NCBI RefSeq assembly: GCF_001598475.1
Contig: NZ_BCZA01000004.1
Span: forward strand, 399,241 to 463,240
Direction of reading: 5' to 3'
Origin: Pantoea agglomerans NBRC 102470
GTDB taxonomy: Bacteria > Pseudomonadota > Gammaproteobacteria > Enterobacterales > Enterobacteriaceae
Length of the DNA stretch: 64,000 nucleotides
In this document: positions 22,059 to 31,250 of the stretch, one piece after another
Layout of the letters: every line of letters begins with the position of its first letter
How positions within the stretch are numbered: position 1 is the stretch's first letter
Program-made: the position numbers and the translations under genes
The notes under the pieces: model-generated
Told to the model about the DNA's origin: nothing
The model's input: the letters and a program-made list of their open reading frames with translations, nothing else
The model's database searches: none

Positions 22059-23108
22059 GTGAGTAAAAATAAACTGTCGAAGGGCCAACAACGCCGCGTA
22101 AGCGCTAACCATGATCGCCGTCTCAACCAACGCAGAGAGCGTCCGGAAGCGGATGACAACCTGTTTGGTGAAGCTGCAGATGGGGTCGTTGTCAGCCGTT
22201 TTGGCATGCACGCTGATGTTGAGGATAGCGCAGGCGTCGCCCACCGCTGCAATATCCGCCGTACCATTCGTTCGCTGGTCACCGGCGACCGGGTGCTGTG
22301 GCGTCCGGCAACCAGCGGCAACAAAGGTATTGTTGAAGCGGTGCATGAGCGCACCAGCGTATTAACCCGCCCCGATTTTTACGACGGCGTGAAGCCGATG
22401 GCTGCGAATATCGACCAGATCATCGTCGTCTCCGCAATCCTGCCTGAACTGTCGTTAAACATCATCGACCGCTATCTGGTTGCCAGCGAAACGCTGGATA
22501 TTGAACCGTTGCTGGTACTGAACAAAACCGATCTGCTGGATGACAAGGCGCGCGCCTTTGTCGATAAGCAGATGGATATCTATCGCAATATTGGCTATCG
22601 CGTGGTCATGGTCTCCAGCCGGGCGAAAAACGGCATGGACGACCTGAAAGCGGCACTGACCGACCGCATCAGTATCTTTGCCGGTCAGTCTGGCGTCGGC
22701 AAATCGAGTCTGCTGAATGCCCTGCTCGGCTTCGACAAAGAAGAGCAGGTCGCTATTCTGACTAACGAGGTTTCGGATGGCTCAGGCTTAGGCCAGCACA
22801 CCACCACCGCATCGCGCCTTTATCACTTCCCGGACGGCGGCGATGTGATCGATTCACCTGGCGTGCGTGAGTTCGGTTTATGGCATCTTGAGCCGGAACA
22901 AATTACCCGCGGATTTGTCGAATTCCGCGCATTCCTTGGCGATTGCAAATTCCGCGATTGTAAACACGGCAGCGATCCCGGCTGTGCCATTCGCGAAGCG
23001 GTCGAACAGGGCAAAATCAACAGGTCCCGTTTTGATAACTACCACCGTATCCTGGAGAGCATGGCGCAGGTAAAAACGCGTAAAAATTTCCCTGATGGTG
23101 AAAGTTAA
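22059..23108 (+). CDS. rsgA: RsgA, small ribosomal subunit biogenesis GTPase
   Basis: Circularly permuted GTPase that checks the decoding centre of maturing 30S subunits and releases RbfA. 349 residues. N-terminal OB fold (about 35-115), then the G motifs in permuted order: G4 NKTD, G5, G1 [10 protein letters not shown]3 DSPG. The C-terminal zinc site is [17 protein letters not shown] start with GAGG ahead; the basic N-terminus [13 protein letters not shown] matches E. coli. Confidence 0.98.
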   Translation: MSKNKLSKGQQRRVSANHDRRLNQRRERPEADDNLFGEAADGVVVSRFGMHADVEDSAGVAHRCNIRRTIRSLVTGDRVLWRPATSGNKGIVEAVHERTSVLTRPDFYDGVKPMAANIDQIIVVSAILPELSLNIIDRYLVASETLDIEPLLVLNKTDLLDDKARAFVDKQMDIYRNIGYRVVMVSSRAKNGMDDLKAALTDRISIFAGQSGVGKSSLLNALLGFDKEEQVAILTNEVSDGSGLGQHTTTASRLYHFPDGGDVIDSPGVREFGLWHLEPEQITRGFVEFRAFLGDCKFRDCKHGSDPGCAIREAVEQGKINRSRFDNYHRILESMAQVKTRKNFPDGES

Positions 23109-23279
23109 TCGGTATAACCGCGTCTGAACGGATAAGCCGGGGCATTTTGCGAGGTGCATTCCAGTCGCGCGTCCAGACCGTGCAGCGTGCCGGAATTCGG
23201 GTATAGTCGCCATCTGAACGGGGCGCTGCTACAATCCGCCCCCTTTTTTACAACGTCATAAAATAGCCAGGAGGCTAAG

Positions 23280-24179
23280 GTGTTTGATCGTTTAAAACTC
23301 GGCTTGAATCATATTCTCCCGAAGAAATGGCTGACTGAACTTGCCGGTTGGGGCGCCAGTCGCCGCGGTGGTTGGTTGACCAAACTGGTCATTGACATCT
23401 TTGTCTGGTTTTACAAAGTCGACATGGCGGAAGCGCGTAAGCCCGATACCGCCAGCTATCGCACCTTTAATGACTTTTTCGTTCGTCCGCTGAAAGACGA
23501 TGCGCGTCCGGTGGATGCCGATGCCAATCTCATCGCCCTGCCCGCGGATGGCGCTATCAGCCAGCTCGGCCACATTGATGGCGATCAGATTTTCCAGGCT
23601 AAAGGTCATCACTACACCATTGACGCCCTGCTGGCAGGTGATGAGCGGATGGCGGCACAATTTGTTGATGGCGAGTTCGTCACCACCTATCTGGCGCCCC
23701 GTGATTATCACCGCGTCCATATGCCGTGCAACGGCATCCTGCGTGAGATGATTTATGTGCCTGGCGACCTCTACTCCGTCAACCCGCTGACCGCGCGTAA
23801 TATTCCCAACCTGTTCGCCCGTAACGAGCGCGTCATCTGCTACTTCGAAACCGATATCGGGCCGATGGTGCAGATCCTGGTGGGTGCCACCATTGTCGGC
23901 AGCATCGAAACCGTCTGGGCTGGCACCATCACGCCACCGCGTGAAGGCGTGATCAAGCGCTGGCACTATCCGGCAGCGGATGATGAAAGCGCCGTGGTGC
24001 TGTTGAAAGGCCAGGAAATGGGCCGCTTCAAGCTTGGCTCTACCGTCATCAATCTGTTCGCACCTGGCCGCGTCAAACTGGCTGAAAGCCTGGAAGCAGA
24101 AAGCAAAACCCGTCTGGGTCAACCGCTGGCGATTGCGCTGCCGGTCGCGACAGACATTTCCGACGTCATCGTCGATTAA
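23280..24179 (+). CDS. psd: Psd, phosphatidylserine decarboxylase proenzyme
   Basis: Inner-membrane-associated pyruvoyl enzyme that makes phosphatidylethanolamine. 299 residues. Self-cleavage at the LGST motif converts S254 to the pyruvoyl group, leaving a 253-residue beta chain and a 46-residue alpha chain; other conserved parts are [12 protein letters not shown] and the ARNERVI segment. GTG start after an AGGAGG-like AGGAGGCTAAG. Overlaps nothing but ends five bases before mscM, so the two are one operon. E. coli psd also has a sigma-E promoter; I see only a poorly spaced candidate near 23193. Confidence 0.98.
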   Translation: MFDRLKLGLNHILPKKWLTELAGWGASRRGGWLTKLVIDIFVWFYKVDMAEARKPDTASYRTFNDFFVRPLKDDARPVDADANLIALPADGAISQLGHIDGDQIFQAKGHHYTIDALLAGDERMAAQFVDGEFVTTYLAPRDYHRVHMPCNGILREMIYVPGDLYSVNPLTARNIPNLFARNERVICYFETDIGPMVQILVGATIVGSIETVWAGTITPPREGVIKRWHYPAADDESAVVLLKGQEMGRFKLGSTVINLFAPGRVKLAESLEAESKTRLGQPLAIALPVATDISDVIVD

Positions 24180-24184
24180 ATTGA

Positions 24185-27100
24185 GTGTCCTCTGTGCGTT
24201 CGATTCTCCTCCTGCTGCTGAGCCTGTGGCTCAGCAGCCCGGCCTTCGCGGCCAGCCTTCCTGATGCCAGCCAGCTCAAACAGCAGCTGGAAGAGATAAA
24301 ATCGGCTAAAAGTTCACCCTCGCAGGCTGAACAGATCCAGACGATTGAAGCCGCCTTAAACTTTCTCTCTGAACGCGATGAATCGCTGGAGCGCGCGGCG
24401 CAATATCAGCAGGTTATTGATGATTTTCCGCGTCTGGCGCGCGAACTGCGTCAGCAGATCGCCGCGCTGAGTGACAGCGGGAAAACCGTGCGCAACAACA
24501 TGAGCAGCGCCGAGCTGGATCAGGAGATCCTGCAGGTCAGCAGCCAGCTGCTGGAAGAGGGGCGTCAGGCACGGCAGGAGCAGGATCGGGCGCGGGAAAT
24601 CAGTGATTCGCTGTCGCAACTGCCGCAGCAGCAGACGGAAGCACGCCGGGCGATGACGGAGAGTGAACGCCGTTTGCAGAGCGTCAGCAGCAGTTCGCCA
24701 CAGGGGCAGCTGCAGCTGGCGGCTCGCCAGGCGGAAAGCGCCACGAATAAAGCGCTGGTCGATGAACTTGAGCTGGCACAGCTCTCTGCCAACAACCGTC
24801 AGGAACTGGCGCGGATGCGGGCTGAAGCCCACCAGCGCAAAGCAACTCAGCTCGATAACTATCTTCAGGCGCTGCGCAACCAGCTCAACGATCAGCGGCA
24901 ACGTGAAGCCGAAGTCGCGCTGGCCCGCACCGAGCAACTGGCAGAAAACAGTGGCGATCTTCCGCCAGAGATCAGCGATCAGTTTCGGGTTAACCGCGAA
25001 CTCTCGGTTGCCCTCAATCAGCAGGCGCAGCGCATGGATCTGGTGGCGTCGCAACAGCGACTGGCCACTAACCAGATTATTCAGGTCCGTCAGGCGCTCT
25101 CTACCCTGCGTGAACAGTCGCAGTGGCTGGGTGCCTCTAATCTGCTGGGCGAAGCGCTACGGGCGCAGGTCGCGCGTCTGCCGGAGATGCCCAAGTCGCA
25201 GCAGATTGATAATGAGATGGCACAGCTTCGCGTGCAGCGTCTCAATTATGAAGATCTGCTGGAGCGCCAGGAGGCGCTGCGCAAGGGACGGCAGGCCGAT
25301 GGTCAGCCCTTCACCGCAGACCAGAAGCGTATTCTTGATGCGCAGCTACGCACTCAGAGGGAACTGCTCAATTCGCTGATCTCCGGCTGTGACACGCTGA
25401 TTCTGGAGATCACCAAGCTTAAGGTTGGCAACACGCAGTTGCAGGATGCGCTGACGGAAGTCAAAGAGGCGACGCACCGCTATCTGTTCTGGACCGCCGA
25501 CGTTAACCCGATTGGTTTGAGTTATCCGCTGGATCTGGCCAAAGATCTTTCCCGTCTGCTGTCGCTGGATACGCTGGGTCAGCTCGGCAAAGCGATGGCG
25601 ATGATGTTTACCAGCCGCAACTCGGTGCTGCCGATTATTGGTGCGTTGCTGCTGGTCGGCTTCAGCATCAGTTCGCGCCGCCACTTCAATGCTTTCCTTG
25701 ACCGTTCCGCCAGCAAAGTCGGCAAGGTCACGCAGGATCGTTTCCGCCTGACTATCCGTACCCTGTTCTGGTCTATCCTGGTGGCGCTGCCGCTGCCGGT
25801 GTTATGGGGTGCGTTGGGTTATGGCCTGCAGAACGCCTGGCCCTACCCTATCGCCGTAGCGATTGGTGATGGCATTACCGCCACGCTGCCGCTGCTGTGG
25901 GCGTTTATGATCAGCGCTGCCTTTGCCCGTCCTAACGGCCTGTTCATTGTGCATTTCCGCTGGCCGCAAAACCGGGTGGCGCGCGCCATGCGCTACTACT
26001 CGCTGAGCATCGGATTAATTGTGCCGCTGATTATGTTGCTAATCGCCTTTGGTAATCTGGAAGATCGGCAGTTCTCCTCGTCGCTGGGTCGTCTCTGTTT
26101 CATCCTGATCTGCGGGGCAATCAGCATTGTGACCGTCAGCCTGAAGCGTTCCGGGATTCCGCTCTATCTCGATAAAGAGGGAAATGGCGAGAACATGGTG
26201 AACCGGATGCTGTGGAACCTGATGATCGCTATGCCGCTGATGGCTGCCCTCGCCTCCGCTGTGGGTTATCTGGCTACCGCGCAGGCGCTGCTGGCGCGAC
26301 TGGAAACCTCTGTCGCCATCTGGTTCCTGCTGCTGGTTATCTATCACATTATCCGGCGCTGGATGCTGATTCAGCGTCGCCGTCTTGGCTTTGATCGCGC
26401 CCGTCAGCGTCGTGCCGATATGCTGGCTAACCGTGCGCGCAGTGAAGAAGAGAAGGAGCAAGGCTCTCTGAACACTGATGCGATTGAAATTGAAGAGCCG
26501 GTAATTGACCTGGATGCGATCAGTGCGCAGTCGCTGCGGCTGGTACGCTCTATCCTGATGCTTATCGCCCTGGTCTCCGTGATTGTGCTGTGGTCAGAAA
26601 TCCATTCGGCCTTTGGCTTCCTGGAGAATATTCAGCTGTGGGACGTCAGTACCTCAGTACAGGGCGTAGAGTCGATCCAGCCCATTACCCTGGGGTCGGT
26701 GCTGATCGCCATTCTGGTGTTTATTATCACCACCCAGCTGGTGCGCAATATGCCCGCGCTGCTTGAGCTGGCGCTGTTGCAGCATCTTAATCTGACGCCA
26801 GGTACGGGTTACGCCATCACCACACTGACCAAATATCTGCTGCTGTTGATTGGCGGGCTGATTGGTTTCTCAATGATTGGTATTGAGTGGTCAAAGCTGC
26901 AGTGGCTGGTTGCCGCGCTGGGTGTGGGACTGGGGTTTGGTTTGCAGGAGATTTTTGCCAACTTTATCTCAGGTCTGATTATCCTGTTCGAAAAGCCGAT
27001 TCGTATCGGCGATACCGTGACGATCCGCGATCTGACCGGCAGTATCACGCGAATTAATACCCGCGCGACCACTATTACCGACTGGGACCGCAAAGAGATC

Positions 27101-27523
27101 ATCGTGCCGAACAAGGCCTTTATCACCGAGCAGTTTATTAACTGGTCGCTGTCCGATTCCGTGACGCGCGTGGTGCTCACCATTCCGGCTCCGGCGAAAG
27201 TCAGCAGTGAACAGGTGACCACCATTCTGATCCAGGCGGCTGAGCGCTGCAGCTATGTCCTGGACACGCCGCAACCGGAAGCCTTCCTGGTCGATCTGCA
27301 GCAGGGCATTCAGTTATTTGAACTTCGTGTGCATGCTGCTGAGATGGGACACCGTATGCCGCTTCGTCACGAACTGCATCAGTTGATTCTCAGCGGATTT
27401 GATCAGCACGGTATTGAGATGCCGTTCCCGCCGTTCCAGATGCGTATGGAAACCCTGGGTAAGAAGCTGCCTGCCAGCAACGGTACACCCGCTGCCCGCG
27501 CCTATAAGTCTGGCGGACTGTAA
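24185..27523 (+). CDS. mscM: MscM, miniconductance mechanosensitive channel
   Basis: Large MscS-family channel (formerly YjeP) that opens on hypo-osmotic shock. 1112 residues. Signal peptide 1-22 (ending PAFAA), a long periplasmic coiled-coil domain (about 25-440), multiple membrane helices (about 480-920), and the MscS pore and cytoplasmic domain: GVGLGFGLQEIFANFISGLIILFEKPIRIGD begins near 913 in abbreviated form (LGVGLGFGLQEIFANF). GTG at 24185 is the longest sensible start; GTG at 24194 would match the shorter E. coli N-terminus. In E. coli epmA and frd follow; here the order breaks and mdh follows. Confidence 0.97.
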   Translation: MSSVRSILLLLLSLWLSSPAFAASLPDASQLKQQLEEIKSAKSSPSQAEQIQTIEAALNFLSERDESLERAAQYQQVIDDFPRLARELRQQIAALSDSGKTVRNNMSSAELDQEILQVSSQLLEEGRQARQEQDRAREISDSLSQLPQQQTEARRAMTESERRLQSVSSSSPQGQLQLAARQAESATNKALVDELELAQLSANNRQELARMRAEAHQRKATQLDNYLQALRNQLNDQRQREAEVALARTEQLAENSGDLPPEISDQFRVNRELSVALNQQAQRMDLVASQQRLATNQIIQVRQALSTLREQSQWLGASNLLGEALRAQVARLPEMPKSQQIDNEMAQLRVQRLNYEDLLERQEALRKGRQADGQPFTADQKRILDAQLRTQRELLNSLISGCDTLILEITKLKVGNTQLQDALTEVKEATHRYLFWTADVNPIGLSYPLDLAKDLSRLLSLDTLGQLGKAMAMMFTSRNSVLPIIGALLLVGFSISSRRHFNAFLDRSASKVGKVTQDRFRLTIRTLFWSILVALPLPVLWGALGYGLQNAWPYPIAVAIGDGITATLPLLWAFMISAAFARPNGLFIVHFRWPQNRVARAMRYYSLSIGLIVPLIMLLIAFGNLEDRQFSSSLGRLCFILICGAISIVTVSLKRSGIPLYLDKEGNGENMVNRMLWNLMIAMPLMAALASAVGYLATAQALLARLETSVAIWFLLLVIYHIIRRWMLIQRRRLGFDRARQRRADMLANRARSEEEKEQGSLNTDAIEIEEPVIDLDAISAQSLRLVRSILMLIALVSVIVLWSEIHSAFGFLENIQLWDVSTSVQGVESIQPITLGSVLIAILVFIITTQLVRNMPALLELALLQHLNLTPGTGYAITTLTKYLLLLIGGLIGFSMIGIEWSKLQWLVAALGVGLGFGLQEIFANFISGLIILFEKPIRIGDTVTIRDLTGSITRINTRATTITDWDRKEIIVPNKAFITEQFINWSLSDSVTRVVLTIPAPAKVSSEQVTTILIQAAERCSYVLDTPQPEAFLVDLQQGIQLFELRVHAAEMGHRMPLRHELHQLILSGFDQHGIEMPFPPFQMRMETLGKKLPASNGTPAARAYKSGGL

Positions 27524-27529
27524 TGCAAA

Positions 27530-27550
27530 ACGCCCGGCAAAGCCGGGCGT
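27530..27550. terminator. Bidirectional terminator between mscM and mdh
   Basis: ACGCCCGGC / GCCGGGCGT stem with a three-base loop, flanked by AAAA on the left and TTATT on the right, seven bases after mscM and 22 bases after the convergent mdh. It marks the exact point where E. coli gene order changes. Confidence 0.85.
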
Positions 27551-27572
27551 TATTGCAAGTCTGAGCCGTCAG

Positions 27573-28511
27573 TTACTGCTTAACGAACTCTTCGCCCTGG
27601 GCGATATCTTTCTTCAGCGTATCCAGCATGCCTGACAGCGCCTGCTGTTCGTAAGCGCTGAGGGTACCAATCGGCCTGCGTTCAGCCACACCGTTTTTAC
27701 CCAGCAGCAGCGGCTGGGAGAAGAAGCGCGCATGTTCACCCTCGCCTTCTACGTAAGCACACTCCACCACATTAGCTTCACCCTTCAGCGCGCGTACCAG
27801 TGACAAACCGAAACGTGCAGCTGCCTGGCCCATCGATAGCGTGGCAGATCCGCCACCCGCTTTGGCTTCCACCACTTCGGTGCCGGCGTTCTGGATGCGT
27901 TTGGTCAGATCAGCCACTTCCTGATCGCTGAAGCTGACGCCTTTAACCTGCGACAGCAGCGGCAGAATGGTTACGCCAGAGTGGCCACCAATGACCGGGA
28001 CTTCCACCTGGTCAGGCTGCTTGCCTTTCAATGCAGCCACAAAAGTATTGGCGCGAATGATATCCAGCGTGGTCACGCCGAACAGCCGATTTTTGTCGTA
28101 AACACCGTGCTTTTTCAGCACTTCTGCCGCAATGGCCACGGTGGTATTGACCGGGTTGGTGATGACACCAATCAACGCTTTAGGTGCCGTTGTGGCAACC
28201 TGTTCGATCAGGTTACGGACGATGCCTGCGTTAACGTTAAACAGGTCGGCGCGATCCATACCGGGCTTACGTGCGACACCAGCGGAAATCAGTACCACAT
28301 CGGCACCCTGTAAGGCAGGCGTGGCGTCTTCTCCACTGAATCCCTGAATAGCCACTGCGGTAGGAATATGGCTGAGATCAACGGCAACACCCGGCGTAAC
28401 CGGCGCGATGTCATACAGCGAGAGTTCTGAACCTGCGGGAAGCTGGGTTTTGAGCAGAAGTGCGAGCGCCTGGCCTATGCCGCCAGCGGCACCGAGAACG
28501 GCAACTTTCAT
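27573..28511 (-). CDS. mdh: Mdh, malate dehydrogenase
   Basis: NAD-dependent oxidation of malate to oxaloacetate in the TCA cycle. 312 residues, same as E. coli. Rossmann motif [16 protein letters not shown] at 4-19, IPTAV loop, the substrate arginines in [17 protein letters not shown] and the catalytic His in [11 protein letters not shown] (about 177). AAGGAG precedes the ATG. Convergent with mscM and divergent from argR, the latter as in E. coli. Confidence 0.99.
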   Translation of the reverse strand: MKVAVLGAAGGIGQALALLLKTQLPAGSELSLYDIAPVTPGVAVDLSHIPTAVAIQGFSGEDATPALQGADVVLISAGVARKPGMDRADLFNVNAGIVRNLIEQVATTAPKALIGVITNPVNTTVAIAAEVLKKHGVYDKNRLFGVTTLDIIRANTFVAALKGKQPDQVEVPVIGGHSGVTILPLLSQVKGVSFSDQEVADLTKRIQNAGTEVVEAKAGGGSATLSMGQAAARFGLSLVRALKGEANVVECAYVEGEGEHARFFSQPLLLGKNGVAERRPIGTLSAYEQQALSGMLDTLKKDIAQGEEFVKQ

Positions 28512-28784
28512 TCTTAACTCCTTATTAAGGTGGGGCAGAGATGGGCCGAAATTCTATCTGTGTCAGACCTTAATCAACTGCTCAGGCGATGATAAATATC
28601 CGTTGTTAATTCTACGTGTTTTCACACTTAATCTCCGGATTCAAAAGTTACTTATCATTGCACCTGAATGACCGACAACTTTGCCGTCGTCAGACAGAGA
28701 ACGGCTACGTGCGTTTTCTGTTACTACACCACCAATAATATAACAACTTTGCAACCTTCGCCTTCCGGGGCTGTGACGCGTGTT

Positions 28785-28813
28785 TTGGTCTGAGCGGATT
28801 TATTTGCTATTAT
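28785..28813 (+). promoter_or_regulatory. Candidate argR promoter
   Basis: TTGGTC, 17-bp spacer and TATTAT on the plus strand, ending about 127 bases before the argR start. Confidence 0.5.
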
Positions 28814-28855
28814 CGCCGCCCGCTAGCCGCCCGGACGCTGCTCATCAATCGAACG

Positions 28856-28894
28856 ATTGCATAAAAATGCATATAAATGCATAATCACCACTCT
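28856..28894 (+). promoter_or_regulatory. ARG boxes (ArgR autoregulation)
   Basis: ATTGCATAAAAATGCATA (28856-28873) is an 18-bp palindrome close to the ARG-box consensus and of the TGCAT-type seen in the E. coli argR operator. A second, degraded box with one good half (AATGCAT) starts two bases later. Position before argR fits autorepression. Confidence 0.65.
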
Positions 28895-28939
28895 GCCGCG
28901 GGCGGATGCGCGGTTATTCTCTCTATTTATTGGTAACCT

Positions 28940-29410
28940 ATGCGAAACCCATCGAAACAAGACGATCTGGTTAAGGCTTTCAAAGCCTTATTAAAAGAAG
29001 AAAAATTCAGTTCCCAGGGCGAAATTGTTCAGGCGCTTCAGGACGAGGGCTTTGAAAATATCAATCAGTCCAAAGTCTCGCGAATGCTGACCAAGTTTGG
29101 CGCAGTGCGCACCCGGAATGCCAGGATGGAGATGGTCTATTGCCTGCCCGCTGAGCTGGGTGTGCCGACCACCACCAGCCCGTTAAAAAACCTGGTACTG
29201 GATATCGACTACAACGATGCCCTGGTAGTGATTCATACCAGTCCCGGCGCAGCACAGCTGATTGCACGTATGCTGGATTCACTGGGTAAGTCGCACGGGA
29301 TTCTGGGTACCATCGCGGGTGATGACACAATCTTTATTACCCGCGCGCGTGACTTCACCGTTAAGCAGCTGCACGGTGCCATCCTCACCCTGTTTGAACA
29401 GGAACTCTGA
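28940..29410 (+). CDS. argR: ArgR, arginine repressor
   Basis: Hexameric arginine-dependent repressor of arginine biosynthesis and cofactor for ColE1/XerCD recombination. 156 residues as in E. coli. N-terminal winged helix (1-70) with [11 protein letters not shown] as the recognition helix; hinge; C-terminal oligomerisation and arginine-binding domain (80-156) with the IAGDDTIFI motif whose two Asp residues bind arginine. Divergent from mdh, preserved from E. coli. Confidence 0.99.
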   Translation: MRNPSKQDDLVKAFKALLKEEKFSSQGEIVQALQDEGFENINQSKVSRMLTKFGAVRTRNARMEMVYCLPAELGVPTTTSPLKNLVLDIDYNDALVVIHTSPGAAQLIARMLDSLGKSHGILGTIAGDDTIFITRARDFTVKQLHGAILTLFEQEL

Positions 29411-29662
29411 TCGCGGACTGACGACCGGCCATCATGCGCCAGATCGTCAGTTCGTTCTCTCTGCTCACCCCTTTCCACGACAGTTACCCGCTCTGGATAA
29501 GTAATAAGCCTGCTTTTACACGCCCGGCTGTTGGTCAGATCGATAACTCTGCTTCACTTTATGCGCTATTTTACACTGCTTTACATCACTGAACCGGCAC
29601 CATTGCCCGGATCCAGATCAAACTCCAGCCCGATACACCTCCGACTTTCGCACTAAAAGTTA

Positions 29663-29680
29663 AAGTGATCTATCTCACTG
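29663..29680. promoter_or_regulatory. CRP-like site 1 before the yhcN cluster
   Basis: AAGTGATCTATCTCACTG contains GTGA-N6-TCAC exactly, the CRP core. Its centre is about 67 bp before a TATAAC-based start near 29739, a usual class I distance. Confidence 0.6.
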
Positions 29681-29828
29681 TTTTTGCAATTAAAAGTGGC
29701 TTAAAGGTTACTTTTTATCCTTTTTTTATAACGTTAAGTTATTAAAAGTAGCCATAAGGATAAAGAATCACAAAAAAACATTATTAGCGGGGTATTAATT
29801 TCTTCCGTTATTAGTTCTATACTTCTTT

Positions 29829-29846
29829 TCGTGATGCAAATCACAC
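29829..29846. promoter_or_regulatory. CRP-like site 2 before the yhcN cluster
   Basis: TCGTGATGCAAATCACAC again has GTGA-N6-TCAC, with flanking bases also close to the CRP consensus. It lies just downstream of a TATACT hexamer and 39 bases before the first yhcN start, so it could repress a proximal promoter. Confidence 0.6.
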
Positions 29847-29884
29847 TAAATAAAAAGATAAAAATAGACGACGAGGAAAAATCT

Positions 29885-30148
29885 ATGAACGTAAAAACTA
29901 CCATTGCTACCCTGAGCATTCTATCCGCCCTCTCATTTGGTGCTGTTGCAGCAGAATCTATTGATGCGTCACAGGCACAGAATCTGCAGGCTGTCGGCAC
30001 CATCAGTGTCAGCGGCGTGGCGGGTTCACCGATGGATATCAAACAGAAACTCAGCGACAAAGCCGATCAGCAGGGCGCAAAAGCCTATCGCGTGATTGAG
30101 GCATACAACAACGGCAACTATCACGCTACCGCCGCACTGTATAACTAA
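29885..30148 (+). CDS. yhcN: YhcN-like periplasmic DUF1471 protein, copy 1
   Basis: Secreted protein of 87 residues: signal peptide 1-22 (cleavage after AVAA), then one DUF1471 domain (VGTISVSGVAGSPMD to ATAALYN). Of the three tandem copies this is the closest to E. coli YhcN, sharing ESIDASQAQN and SVSGVAGSPMD-type segments. DUF1471 proteins are induced by acid, peroxide or other stress; E. coli YhcN is linked to acid and peroxide tolerance. GAGGAAAAATCT precedes the ATG at 29885; the frame continues upstream but that part is not conserved. Confidence 0.92.
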   Translation: MNVKTTIATLSILSALSFGAVAAESIDASQAQNLQAVGTISVSGVAGSPMDIKQKLSDKADQQGAKAYRVIEAYNNGNYHATAALYN

Positions 30149-30236
30149 GGCGTAACCGATAATGCCATCTGCTCTCTGTCTGACGCGCCCTTTTGCGCTC
30201 CGGAGAGCTGAAGCAGAAATTTCAGGAGAGTTGACC

Positions 30237-30503
30237 ATGAAAATGAAATTAGCTATCGCTGCACTGAGTCTGGCATCCCTGTTCTCAGTGGGTGCTAACG
30301 CCGCCAGCCTGGTGTCCAATGAACAGGCACAGGGTCTGCAGCCAATGAATCAGACCATCAGCATTGGTGGACGAAATGGCGACCAGACGCATATCCGTCA
30401 GGTGCTGTCAGAGAAAGCGGATGCCCAGGGCGCAAGCCACTATCGCATCATCGAAAACAACCAGGATAACACCTGGCATGTCACCGCTGAGCTTTATAAA
30501 TAA
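30237..30503 (+). CDS. YhcN-like periplasmic DUF1471 protein, copy 2 (diverged)
   Basis: 88 residues: signal peptide 1-22 (ending ANAA) and a DUF1471 domain. It is the most diverged of the three: the GSPMD loop of copies 1 and 3 is replaced by NGDQTHI, and the C-terminus has WHVTAELYK. The C-terminal EKADAQGA..YRIIE block is kept. AGGAG lies eight bases before the ATG at 30237. No recognisable terminator follows copy 1, so co-transcription is likely; a GACGCC/GGGCGTC hairpin follows this gene at 30514-30532. Confidence 0.9.
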   Translation: MKMKLAIAALSLASLFSVGANAASLVSNEQAQGLQPMNQTISIGGRNGDQTHIRQVLSEKADAQGASHYRIIENNQDNTWHVTAELYK

Positions 30504-30596
30504 TTAACTGTGATGACGCCTGAAGGGCGTCAGAAGATATCGACGACCCGCCTTTACGAGTAACCGCAGGTTGTTGAAAGTATTGAGGAGATAATC

Positions 30597-30860
30597 ATGA
30601 ATATCAAAACAACCATCGCTACAGTCAGTCTGCTTTCCGTTATGGCGTTCGGCGCATCAGCCGCACAGCTGGTCACCGGCGATCAGACGCAGAACCTGCA
30701 GCCTGCGGGCACCGTGACCATCAGTGGAACCGCGGGATCGCCAATGGATTACCGCGCTGAGCTTTCTCAGAAAGCGGATGAACAGGGTGCCAGCGCCTAT
30801 AAAGTTATTGAGGCGCGCACCGGCGATAACTATCACATCACCGCACAGCTTTATAAGTAA
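30597..30860 (+). CDS. YhcN-like periplasmic DUF1471 protein, copy 3
   Basis: 87 residues: signal peptide 1-22 (ending ASAA) and a DUF1471 domain. It resembles copy 1 (same MN-KTTIAT start and TAGSPMD loop) more than copy 2, so copies 1 and 3 are probably the more recent duplicates or under the same constraint. GAGGAG lies seven bases ahead of the ATG. A strong terminator at 30890 ends the cluster. Confidence 0.91.
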   Translation: MNIKTTIATVSLLSVMAFGASAAQLVTGDQTQNLQPAGTVTISGTAGSPMDYRAELSQKADEQGASAYKVIEARTGDNYHITAQLYK

Positions 30861-30889
30861 TTCCTCGTCAGATGTATGACGAACCCTTT

Positions 30890-30914
30890 GGCCCCGCTCG
30901 CCGGGGCCTTTTTT
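30890..30914 (+). terminator. Terminator after the yhcN cluster
   Basis: GGCCCCG / CGGGGCC stem with a five-base loop and six Ts, 30 bases after the third yhcN-like gene and before the convergent yhcO. Confidence 0.9.
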
Positions 30915-30925
30915 CATCTGACGTT

Positions 30926-31195
30926 TTATCTGACATTAAAGTGAAGCTGACCTTCCAGCTCCTCTTCCGCTTCATCAAATAACAGAATCAGCGCGCCATA
31001 ACGCCGTCGCTGTCCCCTGCCCAGATTAACAAATTCAATCTCCAGCGGCAGCGGTAACAGATCGCCCGTCACCACATCCCATAATCCATCCAGATCGCAG
31101 ATGCGGCGCTCCTCCAGCGCAAATCGCTCGCTGAACTGCCGGAAGAAATGGGCCTGATCGACAATTTCATTAAAATCAAAACGCTCGATTTTCAT
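30926..31195 (-). CDS. yhcO: YhcO, barstar-family protein
   Basis: 89-residue cytoplasmic protein of the barstar fold. It matches E. coli YhcO over its length, notably [23 protein letters not shown] and the C-terminal block [16 protein letters not shown] (shown in parts). Barstar itself inhibits the RNase barnase; no ribonuclease toxin gene is next to this one, so its partner is unknown. ATG at 31195 with GGGAG upstream is preferred to ATG 31210. Position between yhcN and aae genes is as in E. coli. Confidence 0.93.
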   Translation of the reverse strand: MKIERFDFNEIVDQAHFFRQFSERFALEERRICDLDGLWDVVTGDLLPLPLEIEFVNLGRGQRRRYGALILLFDEAEEELEGQLHFNVR

Positions 31196-31250
31196 GCTGA
31201 CGGCTCCCATGCTCCGTCTGCGGGCGACCTGCGCCGCCCGTTACTGTCCG

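Larger units (their letters stand above)
28512..28939. other. mdh-argR divergent intergenic region
   Basis: 428 bp with no convincing gene. The right half holds an argR promoter candidate and ARG-box-like palindrome (own entries). The left half, before mdh, is AT-rich and probably holds the mdh promoter; I could not fix an ArcA or CRP site there with confidence. Confidence 0.6.
29411..29884. other. argR-yhcN intergenic region with two CRP-like sites
   Basis: 474 bp without a gene. The right 230 bp is very AT-rich and holds two perfect GTGA-N6-TCAC palindromes (own entries) and TATAAC- and TATACT-type -10 candidates near 29727 and 29818. The left part shows nothing I can name. Confidence 0.6.

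Noticed and set aside
23193..23220. Sigma-E type promoter before psd (GGAATTC then TCTGA)
   Set aside because: The spacer is about two bases too short and the -35 is imperfect; not strong enough to list.
30926..31195. yhcO as half of a barnase-barstar toxin-antitoxin pair
   Set aside because: No ribonuclease toxin gene is adjacent on either strand; neighbours are yhcN and gabD.
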